Origin: Mycobacterium sp.
Lineage (GTDB): Bacteria; Actinomycetota; Actinomycetes; Mycobacteriales; Mycobacteriaceae
DNA: 64,000 nt
Assembly: GCA_003987775.1 (NCBI GenBank)
Contig: RXJD01000036.1
Location: forward strand, 1-64,000
Reading direction: 5' to 3'
The translations under genes were made by a program, and so were the position numbers. Below are positions 8,970-19,429 of the stretch, in pieces (the stretch's first letter is position 1; each line of letters opens with the position of its first letter). A model generated the notes under the pieces. That model searched no databases, was not told the DNA's origin, and saw nothing but the letters and a program-made list of their open reading frames with translations.

Positions 8970-9617
8970 GTGACCTGGACGAGGGACGACATGGCGGCTC
9001 GCATCGCCTCCGAGTTCACCGAGGGTCAGTACGTCAACCTGGGCATCGGTATGCCCACGCTGATCCCCAACCACATCCCAGACGGAGTGCATGTCGTCCT
9101 GCACTCGGAGAACGGGATCCTCGGCGTGGGGCCCTACCCGAAACGGGAGGACGTCGACGCCGATTTGATCAACGCCGGCAAGGAGACGGTGACCGTCCTG
9201 CCCGGCGCGTCGTTCTTCGGGTCCTCCACCTCGTTCGGGATCATCCGCGGCGGCCACCTCGACGTGGCGGTGCTCGGGGCCATGCAGGTTTCGGTCACCG
9301 GTGACCTCGCCAACTGGATGATCCCGGGCAAGATGGTCAAGGGGATGGGCGGTGCGATGGATCTGGTGCACGGCGCCCGCAAGGTGATCGTGATGATGGA
9401 GCACGCCGCCAAGGACGGTAGCCCGAAGATCCTGGAGCGCTGCACCCTGCCGTTGACCGGCGTGGGCTGTGTCAACCGGATCGTCACCGAGTTGGCCGTC
9501 ATCGACGTCCGCGACGACGGCCTGCATCTCATCGAGACCGCCCCGGACGTCTCGGTCGACGAAGTAACTGCCAAAACCCAGCCGCCGCTTATTCTTTCGG
9601 ACCTGGTGGCGCGGTGA
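8970..9617 (+). CDS. scoB: 3-oxoacid CoA-transferase subunit B
   Basis: The 215-aa beta subunit of succinyl-CoA:3-ketoacid CoA-transferase. The active-site glutamate is in the conserved [13 protein letters not shown] segment (about residue 52), followed by [21 protein letters not shown] (landmark) and the [20 protein letters not shown] region. The start is a GTG at 8970 with AAGGGG upstream. The stop codon overlaps the accD1 start by 4 bp (GTGA), which implies translational coupling. It corresponds to Mtb Rv2503c. Confidence 0.92.
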   Translation: MTWTRDDMAARIASEFTEGQYVNLGIGMPTLIPNHIPDGVHVVLHSENGILGVGPYPKREDVDADLINAGKETVTVLPGASFFGSSTSFGIIRGGHLDVAVLGAMQVSVTGDLANWMIPGKMVKGMGGAMDLVHGARKVIVMMEHAAKDGSPKILERCTLPLTGVGCVNRIVTELAVIDVRDDGLHLIETAPDVSVDEVTAKTQPPLILSDLVAR

Positions 9618-11191
9618 CGACGATCGCACCGACTTTCGCCGATGAACATCGCCGATTGGTCGCCGACCTCAACGAGAAGCTGGCCGCGGCCGCCCTCGGC
9701 GGTAACGAGCGGGCCCGCGAGCGTCATGTCAGCCGCGGCAAACTGTTGCCGCGCGAACGGGTGGACCGCCTGCTCGACCCTGGCAGCCCGTTCCTCGAAC
9801 TCGGCGCGCTGGCCGCCAACGGCATGTATGGCGACGAATCTCCGGGCGCGGGAATCATCACCGGGATCGGGCGGGTGTCGGGGCGCGAGTGCGTCATCGT
9901 CGCCAACGACGCCACCGTCAAGGGCGGCACCTACTACCCGATGACGGTCAAGAAGCACCTGCGCGCGCAGGAGGTCGCCCTGCAGAACCTGCTGCCGTGC
10001 ATCTACCTCGTCGACTCCGGCGGCGCCTTCCTGCCCCGCCAGGACGAGGTCTTTCCCGACCGCGAGCACTTCGGCCGGATCTTCTACAACCAGGCGACCA
10101 TGAGCGGCAAGGGAATTCCGCAAGTCGCTGCGGTTCTCGGGTCGTGCACGGCGGGTGGCGCGTATGTGCCGGCGATGAGCGACGAAGCCGTCATCGTCCG
10201 CGAGCAGGGCACGATCTTCCTCGGTGGCCCACCCCTGGTGAAGGCGGCCACCGGCGAGATCGTCACGGCTGAAGAACTCGGCGGCGGGGATCTGCACTCC
10301 CGGGTGTCCGGCGTCACCGACCATCTGGCCGAGGACGACGAGGACGCGCTGCGGATCGTCCGTTCGATCGCGGCAACGTTCGGACCACGGGAGCCGGCGC
10401 AGTGGGACATCGCGCCGACGGTGGACGCTACATTCGACCAGACCGACCTCTACAGCGTGGTGCCCCCGGATCCGCGGGTGCCCTACGACGTTCACGAGGT
10501 GATCGTGCGCCTGGTCGACGGCGGCGAGTTCAGCGAGTTCAAGGCCAATTACGGCAAGACACTGGTGACCGCCTTCGCGCACATCCACGGCCACCCGGTG
10601 GGCATCATCGCCAACAATGGCGTGCTGTTCAGCGAATCCGCGGTCAAGGGAGCGCATTTCATCGAGCTGTGCGACAAGCGCCGGATCCCGCTGCTGTTCC
10701 TGCAGAACATCGCCGGGTTCATGGTGGGCCGCGACTACGAGGCCGGCGGCATCGCCAAGCACGGCGCGAAGATGGTGACGGCGGTGGCGTGTGCGCGAGT
10801 CCCGAAGCTGACCGTGGTGATCGGCGGATCCTATGGCGCGGGCAACTATTCGATGTGCGGACGGGCGTACTCGCCGCGATTCCTGTGGATGTGGCCGAAC
10901 GCGCGCATCTCGGTGATGGGCGGCGAACAGGCCGCCTCGGTGCTGGCCACCGTGCGCGGTGAACAGCTGTCCGCCTCCGGCAAGCCCTGGTCGACCGAGG
11001 AGGAAGAGGCGTTCAAAGCGCCGATCCGCGAGCAGTATGAGGACCAGGGCAATCCCTACTATTCGACCGCCCGTCTGTGGGACGACGGCGTCATCGACCC
11101 TGCCGATACCAGAACGGTTGTCGGGCTGGCGCTTTCGGTGTGCGCCCATGCCCCGCTGGAATCGGTCTCCTACGGCGTCTTCCGGATGTGA
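9614..11191 (+). CDS. accD1: Acyl-CoA carboxylase beta (carboxyltransferase) subunit
   Basis: A 525-aa carboxyltransferase subunit that transfers carboxyl from biotin to an acyl-CoA. It has the two crotonase-like halves of the family: the N-terminal [15 protein letters not shown] / [12 protein letters not shown] region and the C-terminal [11 protein letters not shown] / [11 protein letters not shown] region with oxyanion-hole glycines. In Mtb the AccA1-AccD1 pair (Rv2501c/Rv2502c) carboxylates 3-methylcrotonyl-CoA in leucine degradation. The order here is the same: scoB overlaps it by 4 bp and accA1 starts 1 bp after its stop. Confidence 0.92.
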   Translation: MTTIAPTFADEHRRLVADLNEKLAAAALGGNERARERHVSRGKLLPRERVDRLLDPGSPFLELGALAANGMYGDESPGAGIITGIGRVSGRECVIVANDATVKGGTYYPMTVKKHLRAQEVALQNLLPCIYLVDSGGAFLPRQDEVFPDREHFGRIFYNQATMSGKGIPQVAAVLGSCTAGGAYVPAMSDEAVIVREQGTIFLGGPPLVKAATGEIVTAEELGGGDLHSRVSGVTDHLAEDDEDALRIVRSIAATFGPREPAQWDIAPTVDATFDQTDLYSVVPPDPRVPYDVHEVIVRLVDGGEFSEFKANYGKTLVTAFAHIHGHPVGIIANNGVLFSESAVKGAHFIELCDKRRIPLLFLQNIAGFMVGRDYEAGGIAKHGAKMVTAVACARVPKLTVVIGGSYGAGNYSMCGRAYSPRFLWMWPNARISVMGGEQAASVLATVRGEQLSASGKPWSTEEEEAFKAPIREQYEDQGNPYYSTARLWDDGVIDPADTRTVVGLALSVCAHAPLESVSYGVFRM

Positions 11192-11192
11192 C

Positions 11193-13181
11193 ATGTTTGA
11201 CACTGTTCTAGTGGCCAACCGCGGCGAGATCGCGGTGCGGGTGATCCGCACGCTGCGCCGGCTGGGTATCCGCTCGGTCGCCGTCTACAGCGACCCCGAC
11301 GCCGATGCGCGGCACGTGCAGGAGGCCGACACCGCGGTGCGGCTGGGACCTGCGGCGGCCCGCGAAAGCTACCTCGACATCGCGAAGGTGATTGACGCCG
11401 CGACGCGCACCGGGGCGCAGGCGATTCATCCCGGCTACGGATTCCTCTCGGAGAACGCGGAATTCGCGGCGGCGTGTGACCGCGCCGGGGTGGTGTTCCT
11501 GGGGCCCCCCGCGCACGCGATCGAAGTGATGGGCGACAAGATCGCCGCCAAGAACGCCGTCGCCGCGTTCGAGGTGCCGGTGGTGCCCGGGATCGCGCGA
11601 CCGGGACTGACCGACGACGAGCTCATCGCGGCGGCCGGCGACGTGGGATACCCGGTGCTGGTGAAGCCGTCGGCCGGAGGCGGCGGCAAAGGCATGCGGA
11701 TGGTCGAGGAACCCGCCCGGTTGCGAGATGCACTGGTGAGCGCGCGGCGCGAGGCCGCCTCGGCTTTCGGTGACGACACGCTGTTCCTCGAACGTTTTGT
11801 GTTGCGGCCCAGGCACATCGAGGTGCAGGTGCTCGCCGACACGCACGGTAACGTGGTGCATCTCGGCGAGCGCGAATGCAGCCTGCAACGGCGCCACCAG
11901 AAGGTGATCGAGGAGGCGCCCTCGCCGTTGCTGGATGCGGCGACGCGCGAGCGGATCGGCGCCGCCGCGTGCAACACCGCCCGCAGCGTCGACTACGTCG
12001 GCGCCGGCACCGTCGAGTTCATCGTGTCCGCCGCACGCCCCGACGAGTTCTTCTTCATGGAGATGAACACCCGGTTGCAGGTGGAACACCCGGTCACCGA
12101 GGCGGTCACCGGGCTCGATCTCGTCGAGTGGCAGCTACGAGTGGCCGCCGGCGAGAAGCTCGCGTTCGCCCAGGACGACATCGAACTGCGCGGGCATGCG
12201 ATCGAAGCCCGGGTGTACGCCGAGGATCCGGCGCGCGGGTTCCTGCCCACCGGGGGCCGGGTACTACAGGTCGTCGAGCCGTCCGGACCCGGTGTGCGCG
12301 TGGACTCTTCGCTGTTGGCCGACACCGTGGTCGGCAGCGACTACGACCCGATGCTGAGCAAGGTGATCGCGCACGGCAGTGACCGGACGCAGGCGCTGGC
12401 ACGGCTCGATCAGGCACTGTCACGAACCGCGGTGCTCGGTGTGCAGACCAACGTCGAGTTTCTGCGGTTCCTGCTGGCCGACGAACGGGTGCAGGCCGGC
12501 GACCTCGACACCGCCCTGCTCGACGAGCGGCTGGGTGACTTCGAACCGCTGGCGGCGCCTGACGATGTGTTCGCCGCGGGTGGTCTGTATGTCCAGTGGG
12601 CTCTGCAGCGGCGCGCACGCGGCAGCCTGTGGGCCGCCCCGACCGGATGGCGGATCGGAGCCGCCGCCGCGCCGGTGCGCACCGCGATGCGCACTCCGCA
12701 GCGCACCGAGACCGTCTCGGTGTGGGGCCTGCGGGATGCGGCCGAGGTGCAGGTCGGCGAGGGTGAAACCGTCACTGCCAGTGCGCAGATCGTGCCGGGG
12801 CGCATGAGCGTTGCGCTGAACGGTGTGCGCCGGGACTATCGGTGGGCCGAAGCCGGCCGGCACCTGTGGATCGCCGACGAGCGTGGCACCTGGCATATCC
12901 GGGAGGCTGAGGAACACCGGATCCACCGTGCGGCAGGCGAGCGCCCCGCAGAGGTCGTCAGCCCCATGCCCGGCAGTGTCATTGCGGTACAGGCGGATTC
13001 GGGCACCGAGGTTTCGGAGGGCGACGTGGTGGTGGTCGTCGAGGCGATGAAGATGGAGCACTCGCTGGCGGCACCGGTCTCCGGGCAGGTGGAGGTACTG
13101 GTGTCGGTCGGCGACCAGGTGACCGTCGATCAGGTCTTGGCCCGGCTGGTCCCGGGCACAGCAACAGAAGGCAAGGAATAG
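11193..13181 (+). CDS. accA1: Acyl-CoA carboxylase alpha subunit (biotin carboxylase + BCCP)
   Basis: A 662-aa biotin-dependent carboxylase subunit. From N to C it has a biotin carboxylase domain ([15 protein letters not shown] at the start, ATP-grasp glycine loop [14 protein letters not shown], the [10 protein letters not shown] and [14 protein letters not shown] motifs), a linker domain, and a C-terminal BCCP domain with biotinyl Lys620 in EAMKMEHSL. The start is the ATG at 11193, directly after the accD1 stop. The open frame extends upstream only as a shadow of accD1. Its partner is AccD1, probably acting on methylcrotonyl-CoA. Confidence 0.93.
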   Translation: MFDTVLVANRGEIAVRVIRTLRRLGIRSVAVYSDPDADARHVQEADTAVRLGPAAARESYLDIAKVIDAATRTGAQAIHPGYGFLSENAEFAAACDRAGVVFLGPPAHAIEVMGDKIAAKNAVAAFEVPVVPGIARPGLTDDELIAAAGDVGYPVLVKPSAGGGGKGMRMVEEPARLRDALVSARREAASAFGDDTLFLERFVLRPRHIEVQVLADTHGNVVHLGERECSLQRRHQKVIEEAPSPLLDAATRERIGAAACNTARSVDYVGAGTVEFIVSAARPDEFFFMEMNTRLQVEHPVTEAVTGLDLVEWQLRVAAGEKLAFAQDDIELRGHAIEARVYAEDPARGFLPTGGRVLQVVEPSGPGVRVDSSLLADTVVGSDYDPMLSKVIAHGSDRTQALARLDQALSRTAVLGVQTNVEFLRFLLADERVQAGDLDTALLDERLGDFEPLAAPDDVFAAGGLYVQWALQRRARGSLWAAPTGWRIGAAAAPVRTAMRTPQRTETVSVWGLRDAAEVQVGEGETVTASAQIVPGRMSVALNGVRRDYRWAEAGRHLWIADERGTWHIREAEEHRIHRAAGERPAEVVSPMPGSVIAVQADSGTEVSEGDVVVVVEAMKMEHSLAAPVSGQVEVLVSVGDQVTVDQVLARLVPGTATEGKE

Positions 13182-13187
13182 CGAATC

Positions 13188-14354
13188 ATGACGACAACGA
13201 TTCCCGCAGGGACCATCCCCAAGGAATACGAGGACCTCCGCGACACGGTGGCCGACTTCGCGCGCACCGTCGTGGCGCCGGTCTCGGCCAAACACGATGA
13301 GGAGCACAGCTTTCCCTACGAGGTCGTCGCCAAGACGGGGGAGATGGGCCTGTTCGGCCTGCCCTTCCCGGAAGAGTACGGCGGCATGGGCGGCGACTAC
13401 TTCGCTCTTTCGCTGGCGCTCGAGGAACTCGGCAAGGTCGACCAGTCGGTGGCCATCACCCTGGAGGCGGGCGTCGGTCTGGGTGCCATGCCGATCTTCC
13501 GCTTCGGCACCGAGGAGCAGAAGCAGCAGTGGTTGCCCGATCTGCTTGCCGGACGGGCGCTGGCCGGGTTCGGGCTTACCGAACCGGGCGCCGGCTCCGA
13601 CGCCGGCAGCACGCGCACCACGGCGCGCCTCGAGGGTGGCGAATGGATCGTCAACGGCAGCAAGCAGTTCATCACCAACTCCGGCACCGATATCACCTCA
13701 CTGGTCACCGTCACCGCCGTCACCGGAACCATCGCGGACGGCAAGAAGGAGATCTCGACCATCATCGTGCCCAACGGCACACCGGGATTCATCGTCGAGC
13801 CGACCTACAACAAGGTCGGCTGGAACGCCTCGGACACCCATCCGCTGACCTTCGACGACGCGCGGGTGCCCGAGGAGAATCTGCTGGGCACCCGCGGCAA
13901 GGGCTACGCCAACTTCCTGTCGATCCTCGACGAGGGCCGCATCGCGATCGCCGCACTGGCCACCGGGGTGGCACAAGGCTGCGTGGACGAGAGCGTCAAA
14001 TACGCCAACGAGCGGCAGTCCTTCGGCCAGCCGATCAGCTCCTACCAGGCGATCAGCTTCAAGATCGCGCGCATGGAAGCGCGCGCACACGTCGCGCGCA
14101 CCGCGTACTACGACGCGGCGGCAAAGATGCTGGCCGGCAAGCCTTTCAAGAAGGAGGCGGCCATCGCCAAGATGATCTCCTCGGAGGCGGCGATGGACAA
14201 CGCCCGCGACGCCACCCAGATTCACGGCGGCTACGGATTCATGAACGAGTACCCGGTCGCCCGTCACTACCGGGACAGCAAGATTCTGGAGATCGGCGAG
14301 GGCACCACGGAGGTGCAGTTGATGCTGATCGCCCGCTCGCTGGGGCTGTCGTGA
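13188..14354 (+). CDS. fadE19: Acyl-CoA dehydrogenase FadE19
   Basis: A 388-aa flavin acyl-CoA dehydrogenase. It has [15 protein letters not shown] (FAD/substrate loop), FITNSGTDI, the [16 protein letters not shown] motif and the C-terminal [10 protein letters not shown]. Given leucine-pathway neighbours it probably oxidises isovaleryl-CoA or another branched short acyl-CoA, as proposed for Mtb Rv2500c. It starts 6 bp after accA1, and its TGA overlaps the next start (GTGA). Confidence 0.92.
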   Translation: MTTTIPAGTIPKEYEDLRDTVADFARTVVAPVSAKHDEEHSFPYEVVAKTGEMGLFGLPFPEEYGGMGGDYFALSLALEELGKVDQSVAITLEAGVGLGAMPIFRFGTEEQKQQWLPDLLAGRALAGFGLTEPGAGSDAGSTRTTARLEGGEWIVNGSKQFITNSGTDITSLVTVTAVTGTIADGKKEISTIIVPNGTPGFIVEPTYNKVGWNASDTHPLTFDDARVPEENLLGTRGKGYANFLSILDEGRIAIAALATGVAQGCVDESVKYANERQSFGQPISSYQAISFKIARMEARAHVARTAYYDAAAKMLAGKPFKKEAAIAKMISSEAAMDNARDATQIHGGYGFMNEYPVARHYRDSKILEIGEGTTEVQLMLIARSLGLS

Positions 14355-14929
14355 CGGCGGAGACACCCGCCGAGCGTGAATCCGGCGACGCTGCACCGGC
14401 GAGTCGCGTTGCAGATTCCACAGTCGGCGAGTCGGCGGGGGAAGCGGGAAGGCGAGTCGTCCAGCGCGGCCTGTGGTTCGAAGAGTTCGAGGTGGGGACG
14501 ATCTATCTGCACCGGCCCGGGCGCACCGTGACCGAGGCCGACAACGTACTCTTCACCACGCTCACCATGAACACCCAATCGCTGCACCTCGATGCGGCGT
14601 GGGCCGCCGACCAACCGGGCTTTCGCGGTGAGCGGCTGGTCAATTCGATGTTCACGCTCTCCACGCTGGTCGGGCTGTCCGTCGCGCAGCTGACGCTGGG
14701 CACCATCGTCGCGAATCTCGGCTTCTCGGAAGTGTCGTTCCCCAAGCCGATGTTTCACGGCGACACGCTGTACGCCGAGACCGTGTGCACCAACAAGCGG
14801 GAGTCGAAAAGCCGCCCGGGTGAAGGCATCGTGACGCTGGAGCACACCGGGCGCAACCAGCACGGCGATGTCGTGGCAAAAGCGGTGCGCACAACGCTCG
14901 TGCAGAAGCGCCCCGCCGGGGAGGCCTGA
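14351..14929 (+). CDS. MaoC-like (R)-hydratase (Rv2499c-like)
   Basis: A 192-aa hotdog-fold hydratase of the MaoC/NodN family. The fold begins at about residue 40 ([29 protein letters not shown] region). N-Q-S-L-H-L-D (the hydratase 'D-x-N/H' catalytic site) and the [14 protein letters not shown] segment are present. The first 35 residues are low-complexity ([12 protein letters not shown]) and may have grown from the GAGCGTGA-type repeat. The start is the GTG at 14351 overlapping the fadE19 stop; the much longer open frame in the same phase is a fadE19 shadow. With CitE it would hydrate mesaconyl-, itaconyl- or methylglutaconyl-type CoA esters. Confidence 0.82.
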   Translation: MTAETPAERESGDAAPASRVADSTVGESAGEAGRRVVQRGLWFEEFEVGTIYLHRPGRTVTEADNVLFTTLTMNTQSLHLDAAWAADQPGFRGERLVNSMFTLSTLVGLSVAQLTLGTIVANLGFSEVSFPKPMFHGDTLYAETVCTNKRESKSRPGEGIVTLEHTGRNQHGDVVAKAVRTTLVQKRPAGEA

Positions 14930-15756
14930 TGAGTCTGCGTGCTGCCGGGCCGGGATGGTTGTTCTGCCCGGCCGATCGTCCCGAACGTTTCGCGAAGGCG
15001 GCCGCGGCCGCCGACGTGGTGATCCTGGACCTGGAAGACGGTGTCTCGGCGGCGGAGAAAGCGGCCGCACGCCAGGCATTGCGGGACACCCCGCTGGACC
15101 CGGAGCGCACGGTCGTGCGGATCAACGCCGCCGGCACCGATGACCAGGCCCGCGATCTGGAAGCCTTGGCGCACACCGCGTACACGACGGTGATGCTGCC
15201 CAAGACCGAGTCGGCGGCTCAGGTAGCGGCGCTTGCGCCGCGCGACGTGATCGCTCTGGTGGAGACTGCGCGGGGCGCGTTGTTCGCTGCCGAGATCGCG
15301 GCGGCCGAGCGCACCGTCGGGATGATGTGGGGTGCGGAGGATCTGATCGCCACCCTGGGCGGCAGCTCCAGCCGGCGCGCGGACGGCACCTATCGCGATG
15401 TGGCGCGCCATGTCCGCTCCACACTCCTGTTGGCGGCCAGTGCGTTTGACCGCTTGGCGCTCGATGCCGTGCATCTGGACATCCGGGATGTGGAAGGCCT
15501 GCAGACGGAGGCGGTCGATGCCGTGGCGGTCGGATTCGACGTAACCGTGTGCATCCACCCCAGCCAGGTGGACGTGGTGCGCAGGGCGTACCGGCCTAGC
15601 GACGAAACCCTGGACTGGGCACGCCGGGTACTGCTGGCGGCCAAGACGGAGCGCGGGGTGTTCGCGTTCGAGGGGCAGATGGTGGACTCACCGGTGCTGC
15701 GGCATGCGGAGGCGATGCTGCGGCGGGCGGGGGAGCCCCTTTCAGACGCCGGTTGA
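14929..15756 (+). CDS. citE: CitE-like beta-hydroxyacyl-CoA lyase
   Basis: A 275-aa HpcH/HpaI-type aldolase with the CitE pattern: [27 protein letters not shown] (landmark, Asp/Glu metal ligands in DLEDGV), [10 protein letters not shown] and [14 protein letters not shown]. Mtb Rv2498c, its positional ortholog, is not a citrate lyase but cleaves citramalyl-CoA/HMG-CoA-type substrates in itaconate and leucine breakdown. The other citrate-lyase subunits are absent here too. The start codon shares one base with the previous stop. The bkdABC genes that follow in Mtb are missing; a PE_PGRS gene comes next. Confidence 0.88.
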   Translation: MSLRAAGPGWLFCPADRPERFAKAAAAADVVILDLEDGVSAAEKAAARQALRDTPLDPERTVVRINAAGTDDQARDLEALAHTAYTTVMLPKTESAAQVAALAPRDVIALVETARGALFAAEIAAAERTVGMMWGAEDLIATLGGSSSRRADGTYRDVARHVRSTLLLAASAFDRLALDAVHLDIRDVEGLQTEAVDAVAVGFDVTVCIHPSQVDVVRRAYRPSDETLDWARRVLLAAKTERGVFAFEGQMVDSPVLRHAEAMLRRAGEPLSDAG

Positions 15757-15901
15757 TCGGGACCCCCGCAGAGCGAAACACCGAAACCTCAAATATTTCT
15801 CGTTCCGAAGGCACGCACATTCGGCATACGATGCTGGCTGTCTGTGTTCTCGGCGGTTGCCGTTGCACGCCGGGTGTCCTGTTCGGGTGAGGAGATCGGG
15901 C

Positions 15902-17776
15902 ATGTCTTTTGTGACGGTCGTATCGGAGTCGGTGGCGGCGGTGGCGACCGACCTGGCAAATGTCGGTTCGGCTGTCAACGCGGCCAGTGCGGCGGCGGCA
16001 GCCTCGACCACGGGAGTGGTGGCTGCGGGCGCGGACGAGGTATCCGGCGCCATTGCGGCGGTCTTCGGCGCACACGCCCAGGGGTACCAAACCCTCAGTC
16101 GACAGGCCGCCGCCTTTCACGCGCAGTTCGTGCGGGCACTGAGTACCGGTGCGGACCTGTATGCGGCGGCCGAAGCAGCCAACGTGTCACCTCTGCAGGC
16201 GCTGGAGCAGGGTGTGGCCGGCATCGTCAACGCGCCGACTCAGCTGCTGCTCGGACGTCCGCTGATCGGAAACGGTGCCGACGGGACGGCGCCGGGGCAG
16301 GCCGGCGGGCCGGGCGGGCTGTTGTTCGGCAACGGCGGGAACGGCGCGCCCGGCGCCTTCGGCCAGCCGGGAGGTGCCGGCGGCGCCGCCGGGTTGTTGG
16401 GCAACGGCGGTGCGGGCGGGGCCGGCGGTGCCGGCGCGGCCGGCGGTGCGGGCGGATCCGGCGGATGGTTGTACGGCAATGGCGGTCCGGGCGGGACCGG
16501 CGGTGTCGGGGTGGCCGGCGTCAATGGCGGGATGGGAGCGGCCGGGGGCACCGGCGGAAATGCCGGCTTGATCGGCGCCGGAGGCAACGGTGGCACCGGC
16601 GGCGTCGGCGCCGCCGGAACCGCAGGCAACCCAACTCCCGGCCCCGCGGCCGGTGCCGGCATCAGCCCCCCGGATGTCAGCGGCCCGGGCAGCCGGACCG
16701 GTTCTGTTGGCGGCACCGGCGACGCCGGGGTTGGCCTGACTCCTACCGGCGGTGCGGGTGGCGACGGCGCGAGCGCGACATCCACGTCTGGAACCAGCCT
16801 GGTCACCACGGGCGGCGCCGGGGGCAATGGCGGTGTCTCGATCGCGGGCGGAGCCGGCGCTGACGGCGGTGCCGGGGGTGACGCGACGATAACCAGTGTG
16901 AACGGCACCGCTATCGGCGGTAACGGAGGCAACGGGTCCGCAGGGGTGGCCCCGGGCAGCAGCGGCGGCGACGGTGGCGCCGGGGGCAACGCACTCACCG
17001 CCTCCGGCGTCGGTGCCACCAGGGGAGGAAGCGGCGGCTCCGGGGCCGGCGGCGTGACCGGCGTTTCCGGCGGAAACGGCGGTGCCGGCGGCGCGGGCGG
17101 CGCCGGAGGGAGCGGAGGCACCCTGTTCGGCAATGGCGGCAACGGCGGCGTAGGTGGTGCGGGCGGTGCCGGTGGCAACGGCGCCGCCGGGGGCGGCGGT
17201 GGCCTCGGCGGCAACGCCGGAAACGCGACCGTCAACAGCACCAGCAGTTCCTCGGGTATCACGGCAACCGGCGGAGCCGGTGGCGCCGGCGGCGACGGAG
17301 GCAACGGCGGGAACGGTGGCAACGGCGGGGCAGGCGGTGTGGGTGGCAATGGCGGTGCGGCCGTAGGGCTGTTCGGCAGCGGTGGCAACGGCGGGAGTGC
17401 CGGTACCGGGGGGATCGGCGGGTTGGGCGCTGCCGGAGGGGCGGGTGGTGACGCCGGCACCGGCGGCAAAGCAGTCGGCGTGCCAGGGGTCACCACCTTC
17501 GGTGGTGCCGGTGGCGCAGGTGGTGATGCCGGCAACGGCGGCGACGGCGGGAACGGTGGCGCCGGCGGTATTCCCGGTGGAGTGGGCGGACGTGGTGGGC
17601 TCCTGGGCGGTGCTGCCGGCACCGGCGGGGCGGCTGGATCGGGTGGTGCCGGCGGCACGGGCGGTGGCGCCGGCACGGTCGGCGCCGGCGGTGCGAGTGG
17701 CAGCGGGGGAGTCACACCTCCGTCTGGCCCTAACGGCAACCCGGGCACCCAGGGCGCGAACGGAACAGCCGGGTAG
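15902..17776 (+). CDS. PE_PGRS family protein
   Basis: A 624-aa protein with an N-terminal PE domain (about residues 1-95: [20 protein letters not shown], then the YxxxD/E-type ESX secretion region near [10 protein letters not shown]). A linker contains [16 protein letters not shown], a motif typical of PE_PGRS proteins. About 500 residues of GGAGG-x/GGNGG-x repeats follow. It is presumably exported by an ESX system (ESX-5 in most cases) to the cell surface. The ATG at 15902 has GAGGAG upstream. The repeats are interrupted by Thr/Ser-rich spacers. No C-terminal catalytic domain is present. The strand-antisense long open frames here are composition artefacts. Confidence 0.93.
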   Translation: MSFVTVVSESVAAVATDLANVGSAVNAASAAAAASTTGVVAAGADEVSGAIAAVFGAHAQGYQTLSRQAAAFHAQFVRALSTGADLYAAAEAANVSPLQALEQGVAGIVNAPTQLLLGRPLIGNGADGTAPGQAGGPGGLLFGNGGNGAPGAFGQPGGAGGAAGLLGNGGAGGAGGAGAAGGAGGSGGWLYGNGGPGGTGGVGVAGVNGGMGAAGGTGGNAGLIGAGGNGGTGGVGAAGTAGNPTPGPAAGAGISPPDVSGPGSRTGSVGGTGDAGVGLTPTGGAGGDGASATSTSGTSLVTTGGAGGNGGVSIAGGAGADGGAGGDATITSVNGTAIGGNGGNGSAGVAPGSSGGDGGAGGNALTASGVGATRGGSGGSGAGGVTGVSGGNGGAGGAGGAGGSGGTLFGNGGNGGVGGAGGAGGNGAAGGGGGLGGNAGNATVNSTSSSSGITATGGAGGAGGDGGNGGNGGNGGAGGVGGNGGAAVGLFGSGGNGGSAGTGGIGGLGAAGGAGGDAGTGGKAVGVPGVTTFGGAGGAGGDAGNGGDGGNGGAGGIPGGVGGRGGLLGGAAGTGGAAGSGGAGGTGGGAGTVGAGGASGSGGVTPPSGPNGNPGTQGANGTAG

Positions 17777-17885
17777 TGGGGCTTCGGGTGCCATCGTGGT
17801 GCCGTCTAAGTGCCCGGGGCGATAGTCCCTCGTGACGACTCAACGGCAGAACCGCGACGGGCCGGCTGCCTACAGATTCCGGGGC

Positions 17886-19061
17886 TCAGCAGCGGACTTG
17901 GCGGACCCGATCGCCGACGTCGATCGCCGCTTCGGGCCGGACCGGCTGCGCGTCGGACTTGGCGGTCGCGATCTTCTCGCGAACGAAAGTCGGTTCGGCG
18001 AACTCGTTTTCGAGCATTCTGCTGAGTGACTCGTCGCTGAAGTCGAAGGTCCCGACCTCCCCTGCGGCGCTCAGCGAGTACATGCTCATCGCCGGGTAGG
18101 CGACCAGTGCGGGAGTCGACGTGCGGAAGGTCACCGCACGCGAGAATTTCGGTTGCACGTCAACGACTTTGACGCGCAGCTTTTCGGCGGGCAGTTCGCC
18201 GATCACCGCACCCGTCTCGGGGTCGACAATCGGATCACCCCCGTCTGCCAGTACCGCGAAGACCATATCCGGCCGTATACCGTGCACCGCGCCGCGATTG
18301 AGGATCACGGTGTACTGGTCTTCCACCCGCGCGACGCTGCCGCTGATGAACTCGCCGTCGGTCGTGGCCCGGGTCACCGAAGAGCCGCGGGTTTCCCCGG
18401 CGGCCTGGACCGCGCGTGCCGAATCCCACTGCCGTGGCCGGACTTCCGAAACACCGAGGGACAATTCGGTCGCGGTCCTGGCGCGCACTATCTCGATCAG
18501 CGCACCCTCGTCGCCGCCGCTCTCGAGGTGAGTCTGCGCCGCGGAAAGACGTTCGTCGACGTAGTGGACGGTTTTCCGCAATTGCAGGGTGGTATGGACC
18601 GCCGTCTGAGTGGCTCGGATCAGGTGCTGATCGAGTCCTTGCCCGACGTGCCAGCGCGTGCCGTAGACGCCGATGGCGATACAGAGTCCGGGAACGAAAG
18701 CGATGACACACGCCTGTCCGATCGGATTGGCCGGAAACGCCAGCGCTCCAAAGATACTCGCCGCGGCAAGTCCGCTGAGCAGGGCGAGCTTCTGTAGCGG
18801 CGTGGGTTTGATCTCACCGAGGCGCGCGAGGCGCCTGCCCAATCGGGCCAGCCACCGGCCCAGCTGGGTCAGCCACCGACCGAGGTGAGTCAGCCCGGTG
18901 GCCAGGTGTCCCGGCAGGGCAGCGAACAACATTTTCCATGTTGTCTTTACCGGCCTGGTCGCCGTGGGTGCGGGCGCCGGCGCTGCCGCGGGAGGTGGTC
19001 CAGCGGAAGCCGATTGTTCGGGTGCGCCGGAGACTTCTGAGGGTGTTTCGCCGTCAGCCAC
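17886..19061 (-). CDS. Uncharacterised membrane protein with FlgT/MreC-like beta domain
   Basis: A 391-aa protein I do not recognise as a named family. In order: an Ala/Pro-rich N-terminus (about 35 aa); an amphipathic heptad-repeat stretch (LGRWLTQ, LGRWLAR, LGRRLAR; about residues 60-85) encoded by 21-bp DNA repeats; two hydrophobic segments (LALLSGLAAASIFGALAF and ACVIAFVPGLCIAIGVYG); a possible coiled coil (LDQHLIRATQTAVHTTLQLRK); and a C-terminal beta-rich domain. The last includes GSVARVEDQYTVILNRGAVHGI, then IVDPETGAVIGELPAEKLRVKVVDV, quoted as landmarks. Its pattern resembles the FlgT C-terminal or MreC-like OB/beta-barrel modules of envelope proteins. The soluble part may sit outside the membrane. 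It lies alone between PE_PGRS and the PucR regulator. Confidence 0.6.
   Translation of the reverse strand: MADGETPSEVSGAPEQSASAGPPPAAAPAPAPTATRPVKTTWKMLFAALPGHLATGLTHLGRWLTQLGRWLARLGRRLARLGEIKPTPLQKLALLSGLAAASIFGALAFPANPIGQACVIAFVPGLCIAIGVYGTRWHVGQGLDQHLIRATQTAVHTTLQLRKTVHYVDERLSAAQTHLESGGDEGALIEIVRARTATELSLGVSEVRPRQWDSARAVQAAGETRGSSVTRATTDGEFISGSVARVEDQYTVILNRGAVHGIRPDMVFAVLADGGDPIVDPETGAVIGELPAEKLRVKVVDVQPKFSRAVTFRTSTPALVAYPAMSMYSLSAAGEVGTFDFSDESLSRMLENEFAEPTFVREKIATAKSDAQPVRPEAAIDVGDRVRQVRC
18820..18903 (-). repeat. Four tandem 21-bp units inside the membrane-protein gene
   Basis: Four consecutive 21-bp units (18820-18840, 18841-18861, 18862-18882, 18883-18903) share the core CAGCCACCG/GGTCAGCC wording with substitutions. 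They encode the 7-residue repeats LGRWLTQ / LGRWLAR / LGRRLAR of an amphipathic helix. In-frame 21-bp expansion is the simple explanation. Confidence 0.7.
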
Positions 19062-19429
19062 CTCGTCATCATCCCACTGAGAGGGCCGAACCGGGGTACT
19101 GGACGCGGCGCAGTTCGCCGGCCACAGCCTGACGAATCAAAGAATGCGCGCCCGCAATGCCCGGCCGCGAAGCGAAGTCGCCAGGGCCCGGATCCCGCGT
19201 GCGCGATCGATGGTCTGCGCATGCGGACCACAACGACGCACGCGGCGTCCCGGGCCTCTCGCGAGCGCAACCCGAACGCGCATGTTCCAGCGCTGTAATG
19301 GTTTTGAATTTTAGGGTCCCCCGACCCCTGAGTTTGGGTCCCCCGACCCTGAAATGAACACTAACGGCTCTTGTCTGCGGCCGCAGGGGATTCGCGAAAT
19401 TCAATAAAGATCGCGCCGACCCGAACTCG
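19062..19429. promoter_or_regulatory. Intergenic region with palindrome and doubled GGGTC-N4-GACCC boxes
   Basis: This 368-bp gap lies upstream of the membrane-protein gene (start 19061) and downstream of the PucR gene. It has no credible coding frame. It holds a near-palindrome TGGTCTGCGCATGCGGACCA (19211-19230). It also holds two identical 14-mers GGGTCCCCCGACCC (19314-19327 and 19336-19349), each with GGGTC/GACCC arms, spaced 22 bp start to start (two helical turns) in an otherwise AT-leaning stretch. These could be operator pairs or a transcription terminator; I cannot tell which. Confidence 0.45.

Noticed and set aside
9134-11251. 705-codon minus-strand open frame across scoB/accD1
   Set aside because: Shadow of two well-supported genes; translation is Arg/His/Gly-rich without family motifs.
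16187-17794. Two long antisense open frames (535 and 502 codons) opposite the PE_PGRS gene
   Set aside because: Low-complexity Pro/Ala/Thr-only translations caused by the GGCGGN repeats; no domain, no ribosome site.
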